NCBI RefSeq assembly: GCF_047511655.1
Contig: NC_133391.1
Span: 131,534,906 to 131,598,905, forward strand
Length of the DNA stretch: 64,000 nt
From: Castor canadensis
Lineage: Eukaryota; Chordata; Mammalia; Rodentia; Castoridae
Direction: 5' to 3'
In this document: positions 59,973 through 64,000 of the stretch, piece by piece
How the letters are laid out: every line of letters starts with the position of its first letter
How positions within the stretch are numbered: the first letter of the stretch is position 1
Position numbers and translations under genes: made by a program
The notes under the pieces: model-generated
What the model saw: only the letters and a program-made list of their open reading frames with translations
Databases searched by the model: none
Told to the model about the DNA's origin: nothing

Positions 59973-61786
59973 TCCATCTCCAAGGATTTTATGTAAATCT
60001 GGAGTCAAACTAACAACTGGGAAGAGATGTTCTTGAAAGTGAGAAGGGAGAAAAAGCCCAAGGCATGGGAGGTGATGTGTGATGGTGAGTGACAGATTGA
60101 AGAGAGGTGACTGGGAGATGGAAGTTCTTTTCTGCTCCCCCCCAACACTCCCCCCCACCAAAAGCTGGAGGATCCATGCCTAGCTTAGGGACAATGAGAG
60201 TCTTCAGGAGGGAGAGAAGCATCAGTTCCTAATGTGAGGAGTAGCTTGTTGCCATGCTGGATATAGGGGTTAAAAGGTAAGGGAAAAGTGAATGAGGAAA
60301 AGCCTGCCCTGCTGATGAGGCCTGTGGGAACGGTTTGTGTCAGGGAGTCCTGGGGTTTGTTGTGAACATGGAGTTTCTCCAATCTGATTAAGGGGATTTA
60401 ATTCACCATCAGGGATCTCACAACCTCCTGTTGCTCTCATCTCTCTAAACCCTTTTTTTACCTCTTCAGAGCCTTCCAGAACCCTGAGGAATTTATTAAT
60501 GAGGTCCAATTATAGAAAATTTCAAGGTTTAATCAACTTTGGATGTAGGACTGAGGGTCCAGTTCAGCCCACTCCTGAAAAATGTATGTTAAACAGAATT
60601 TAAGGTGAACTTCTTACTTGATTTCCCCCTCCTGCCCTTTCTGACCATATATACCATCCCCTACCCCCTTCCCCTCCTCCTCCTCCCACACCCCAGACGT
60701 CTTCAGTGGTCCTCTTATTTTAAAACTGCAGGGCAAGCAGAGAGCTGCGGACGGGAACCCCAGCCGGCCTCTGTCCGAGCCCCCCACCCCCACTTGTGGC
60801 TTTCATCTAGGTGTTTTGGAGAGACTTTTCCTGGCCATTTCCACCCTGGTCTATTGCAGCAAACAATTCCTGTTTCCTCCCTGGGGTATTTTTGAAGACA
60901 GGTTAGAGGTTTGAAAAAATAGTTGGAATAACTCTTTAAACAGGTTTCCCAACACTGGTGGAAGGAAGCACCCTCAGTGGGCAGGAGAATCAGACCTGAA
61001 TGATGTTCTGTTTATCATCCCTGGTGCCTCATGTCCCACAAAGCTGGGGTCTGCTCCCGCCACCCACCCCCACCCCCCGTTTGGAAACTGCAAACTTCCG
61101 GGATTTGGTTTCTGGGAGACGTGGCCCCTCCACCAGCTGCTGTGAGAATGCCACATGTGGTATTCCTGCAACCACTTCCTCCCCAGGGAGAAGCCTGGGC
61201 TCCACCCTGTGCGGTTTCACAAACTGATGCTGGGCTCCTGGGAGCCAGCGGCTATGAGCTGCTGACATCCTCTCAGTTCCTGCGGGGCTAGGGGCTCTGC
61301 TCAGCTGATTAAACATTTCTCATCTGGGAAGACATTTAAAGGGACCAACTCACGGCATGACCAGGTTTTCTGTAGATGAACGACCCATTTCACAAGGTGG
61401 GAGGTGCAGATTGTGGTTTTGTTTTAAAAGTAGCGAAGACAGCTGGAAGATTAGCCTTTAGAAGTGGCAACGTCCACACTGCCTCTTAGATGTGGCCTTC
61501 CCTGTTCATTCTAGCTGGTAAGGACCTGTTTGGTGAGCCAAGATTTTTAGGTTGTCAGTCACTTTGGAGCACTTATTTTGCTCCTGAAATCAGGGTGGGA
61601 AATACAGCTCTTTCTAGGGGACCTGTGTTGTGTTGGATCTGGTTTGGGTCAGTTCTTGTTCAATTTGCAGGAATTTTGTGAGCCAGTGTCTACATATGGC
61701 TGTTATTAAAAATTAAAATATAAACTTGTGATTAAAAATTGTATTAGGCTCATCGGTAATAAATTCTAAAGCTTCACCCTCCCTCT
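59973..61786. other. Unassigned, partly GC-rich DNA
   Basis: No coding gene. C-rich runs occur at about 60137-60160 and 61060-61080. The intervals 60690-60895 and 61020-61290 are GC-rich, carry several CpGs and contain no repeat I recognise. They are the best places in the window for a regulatory element, but nothing here proves one. Confidence 0.35.
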
Positions 61787-61929
61787 TGATGTCACTGTAC
61801 TTTGCTGTCCTCGCCACTTGTGACTCTTTAACCCTAAGTATCTGCAGGGTGGAAGCAGCAAGCAACAGCCCTTGCTCCCTTGCTCTTCTCTTCCCAACTC
61901 CACTGATGTCACAAGGTTTGCTGACGTCA
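61787..61929. promoter_or_regulatory. Cluster of CRE-like motifs
   Basis: A perfect palindromic TGACGTCA lies at 61922-61929, with CRE-like TGATGTCA at 61904-61911 and 61787-61794; a further TGATGTCA is at 62744-62751. The first is the full consensus for CREB/ATF-type factors. Function is inferred only from motif content. Confidence 0.3.
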
Positions 61930-62076
61930 TGTTAGAAGTTTGACATTGGCCATGGTGGAAGTATTTGAACCATAGAAACTGACAAATTCTACAAATCAGA
62001 GGTTGCTCTTTTGTTGGTTGTCTGGACCTAAAGGGATGGAAAAGATGCTGATAATGCAGATTATTTAAAAATGTAT

Positions 62077-62179
62077 GTCCAGAGCCAGGAGTAGTGAGTC
62101 ATGCCTGTAATCTCAGCACTCAGGAGGCTGAGGCAGGAGGATCACAAATTTGAGGCTAGCCTGGGCTACATAGCCCCCA
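62077..62179 (+). mobile_element. Truncated B1 SINE joined to an L1 3' end
   Basis: 'agccaggagtagtgagtcat', 'gcctgtaatctcagcactca', 'ggaggctgaggcaggaggat' and 'gaggctagcctgggctacat' are B1 landmarks. It stops without an A-tail and runs directly into L1 3' sequence at about 62180. Confidence 0.88.
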
Positions 62180-62351
62180 AATGGTATATGTCTAATGAAA
62201 GTAGAAGGGAGACCATTGGAGAAGAGGAACGGGATCAAGGGTAGGCAAAGAGGGGAGGGAGTAGATAGGATCAAAGTACATTGTATAGACATATGAAAAT
62301 ATCACAATGAAACCCATTATTCTGTACAATTAATATGAATTAATAAAAAGT
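62180..62351 (+). mobile_element. L1 3' end (second L1 subfamily)
   Basis: 'tatatgtctaatgaaagtag', 'aaatatcacaatgaaaccca' and 'ttctgtacaattaatatgaa' then 'ttaataaaaag' form an L1 3' terminus distinct from the one at 4357-4680. Confidence 0.8.
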
Positions 62352-63124
62352 ACATGTGAGTAGTTGTTACATTGTGACTAGTATCCAAAAATGGAAAGTA
62401 TTCTTTCAGTTTTTGAAAACTATTTTCTGACTTAGTGAAGAAGTCAATCGTGTCACTGAAAAATGAGTAAAGTTCCAACATGTATCTTTGCTGGTTCTCT
62501 TTCATCTTACATAAAAAACTTACTAACCAACACATCAGGAATTCCCCCCCACACATGGTCTCTAAGGAGTTTTCTGCTACATATATAATACAACAAAATT
62601 ATCATCAATTGGGGGCTTGCACTGCCAGACATAATCCAGGTAAGACACATTTGTGTGATGCAGCCAAGTATATGCTGCAGAACTATACGTGGTGAGCTGG
62701 TTGTTGGATATTTACCAGCACACACTGAGTGAGCCATAGTCCTTGATGTCACAGGGGTTTTTCATTTCTTTTTCTGGTTATTGCTCCATCTTGGCTTTAT
62801 TTCCTCTTACAAGAGGCTTTAAAAGGATGTGTTCTAGAAGCTCCAAAGTTCATGTTCTCCAGTTTCATTTTACTAGGGGGTCATAAAGAAGGAACTCTCT
62901 CCCCTTAGCTCCAATTTGAAGGTGTTATAGGAGAACTCTGATTGGTTCAGTTTCATCACATGACCAGTACTGCAATGCTTTATGATTGACCCGACAGAAG
63001 CACCAGTGGGCGTGTGCTTGTGTGTGCACCGGGTGTGGCATATGTTGAAAACTAGAGCCTCAAAAGAAAGGGGCTTGTGTTGCCAAGAAGAAGGGAGTTC
63101 TGGATAGACGAAATAATGGAGTTC
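62352..63124. other. Unassigned DNA
   Basis: No gene. One CRE-like motif at 62744-62751. Confidence 0.4.
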
Positions 63125-63300
63125 CTTCTTTTTTACCATGAGACACATGGTAAAAAGGCAAGTTATTTTATATTTCTAAGTTTCTGTAAAATGGTGATAA
63201 TTTAATCCACTTCATAGGATTATTATGAGGCTTGAGTTAAATTGCACAAATCATTTGCATATGGCAAATCCTTAAGTTATAGCTGTAAGTAGGGGGTCAA
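63125..63300 (+). mobile_element. MIR
   Basis: 'aagtttctgtaaaatggtga', 'taatttaatccacttcatag' and 'gattattatgaggcttgagt' in MIR sense order. Confidence 0.65.
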
Positions 63301-63309
63301 GTTACTGTC

Positions 63310-63420
63310 ATTTCTCCTAGAATGTGAACTCTGAGAGAACAGGGTCCTGCCAATATTTTACACCACTTCTGGAATTCTATCAAGCATTTTTCTTTCATGG
63401 CATATTTAGAAAATAATAAA
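63310..63420 (+). mobile_element. L2 3'-end fragment
   Basis: 'cctagaatgtgaactctgag' then 'agaacagggtcctgccaata' resembles the L2 3' end. Confidence 0.45.
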
Positions 63421-64000
63421 CATTTGCAGCAATAGCATCTCCACTTAGACTCTAATGTAAGTCGACTCTGCTTGTTCTCTGCTCACCATTTAATAGAGCA
63501 TGGAAGTGACATCCTTGGTCTCACACATGTCCAAGAAGTTCTGATAGATTCGGGAAACCCTGATTTTTGCATTCCTATAAGACCAGTGAAAAGAGTTCTC
63601 TGTGGTCTTTGATGGATTACTTATGTTTCTGGGCAGTAGAATTCAGTTAAGTTGTGTGATTTCTTTTCCACTCAGCTGAAAGCAGCTCACTGTAGGGATG
63701 GAGCAGGCTTGCTCCTAAAGGGCCCTACCTGCCCAGTAAGTCATTTATTCTCAATGGGTCCATTGGATCCAAAGGTCAGATCCTTCTGCCAAGTGCAGCT
63801 AACTGGGCAGCTGACACAAGCAAGGAAAACTGAAGCCTGCCACAGGTGACAGGTCTTCTCAGAGGAGAGTCCCACACTCCTACCCTGCCTACCATTTGTG
63901 ATTTCCCTTTCTTGTGTCTTCTATGCCAGCATAGATCCAAACCACCCTTGGTTTTGTCCAAAACATGTCCATATAAGCAACTGTTACTCTTAAAATACTC
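63421..64000. other. Unassigned DNA at the right edge
   Basis: No gene recognised. Open frames near 63652-63961 on both strands are short and lack domains. Confidence 0.4.

Noticed and set aside
1-64000. CRISPR arrays, operons, prophage or bacterial systems
   Set aside because: The window is clearly mammalian; no spaced identical repeats or prokaryotic gene order exist.

Overview
This window is mammalian nuclear DNA, apparently from a rodent. The transposon fossils support this: 7SL-derived B1-type SINEs, tRNA-like ID-type SINEs, composites of the two, and L1 3' ends with a G-rich or C-rich tract just before the tail. From memory these L1 3' ends look like those of beaver (Castor) or a related castorimorph; a repeat-library search would settle it. 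Old mammal-wide repeats (MIR, L2, L1M-type, MaLR-type LTRs) are mixed in.

I find no functional protein-coding gene and no RNA gene. The short open frames have no recognisable domains, no splice-consistent chain and no sign of constraint visible by eye, so the window is best read as intergenic DNA or a large intron. The one recognised gene copy is a dead, near full-length processed pseudogene of RSRC2 on the minus strand (22249-24042), flanked by a 12-bp target-site duplication.

Layout: 1-4.3 kb mostly unassigned, with one weak protein-like tract near 0.8-1.2 kb. 4.3-8.6 kb holds three truncated L1 3' ends: one plus with a perfect 15-bp duplication, one minus forming an inverted pair with it, and one minus lying inside a perfect 48-bp direct repeat. 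10-18.5 kb has a composite SINE, L2 and MIR fossils, a B1 and two MaLR-like LTR pieces. 22-24 kb is the RSRC2 retrocopy. 28.5-31.7 kb shows two nested insertions: a MaLR LTR inside an old L1, and another inside a MIR. 34.7-44.1 kb contains old L1 and L2 relics, including about 1.2 kb of L2. 46-60 kb has LTR relics and two multi-module SINEs made of several B1-like units plus an ID-like unit. 60-64 kb is somewhat GC-richer in places, with a cluster of CRE-like motifs near 61.8-61.9 kb and a B1 joined directly to an L1 3' end at 62.1-62.35 kb.

There is no gene network to describe. The content is a record of L1-driven retrotransposition over several periods. Repeat family names come from remembered consensus features and were not computed, so boundaries of the old repeats are approximate.
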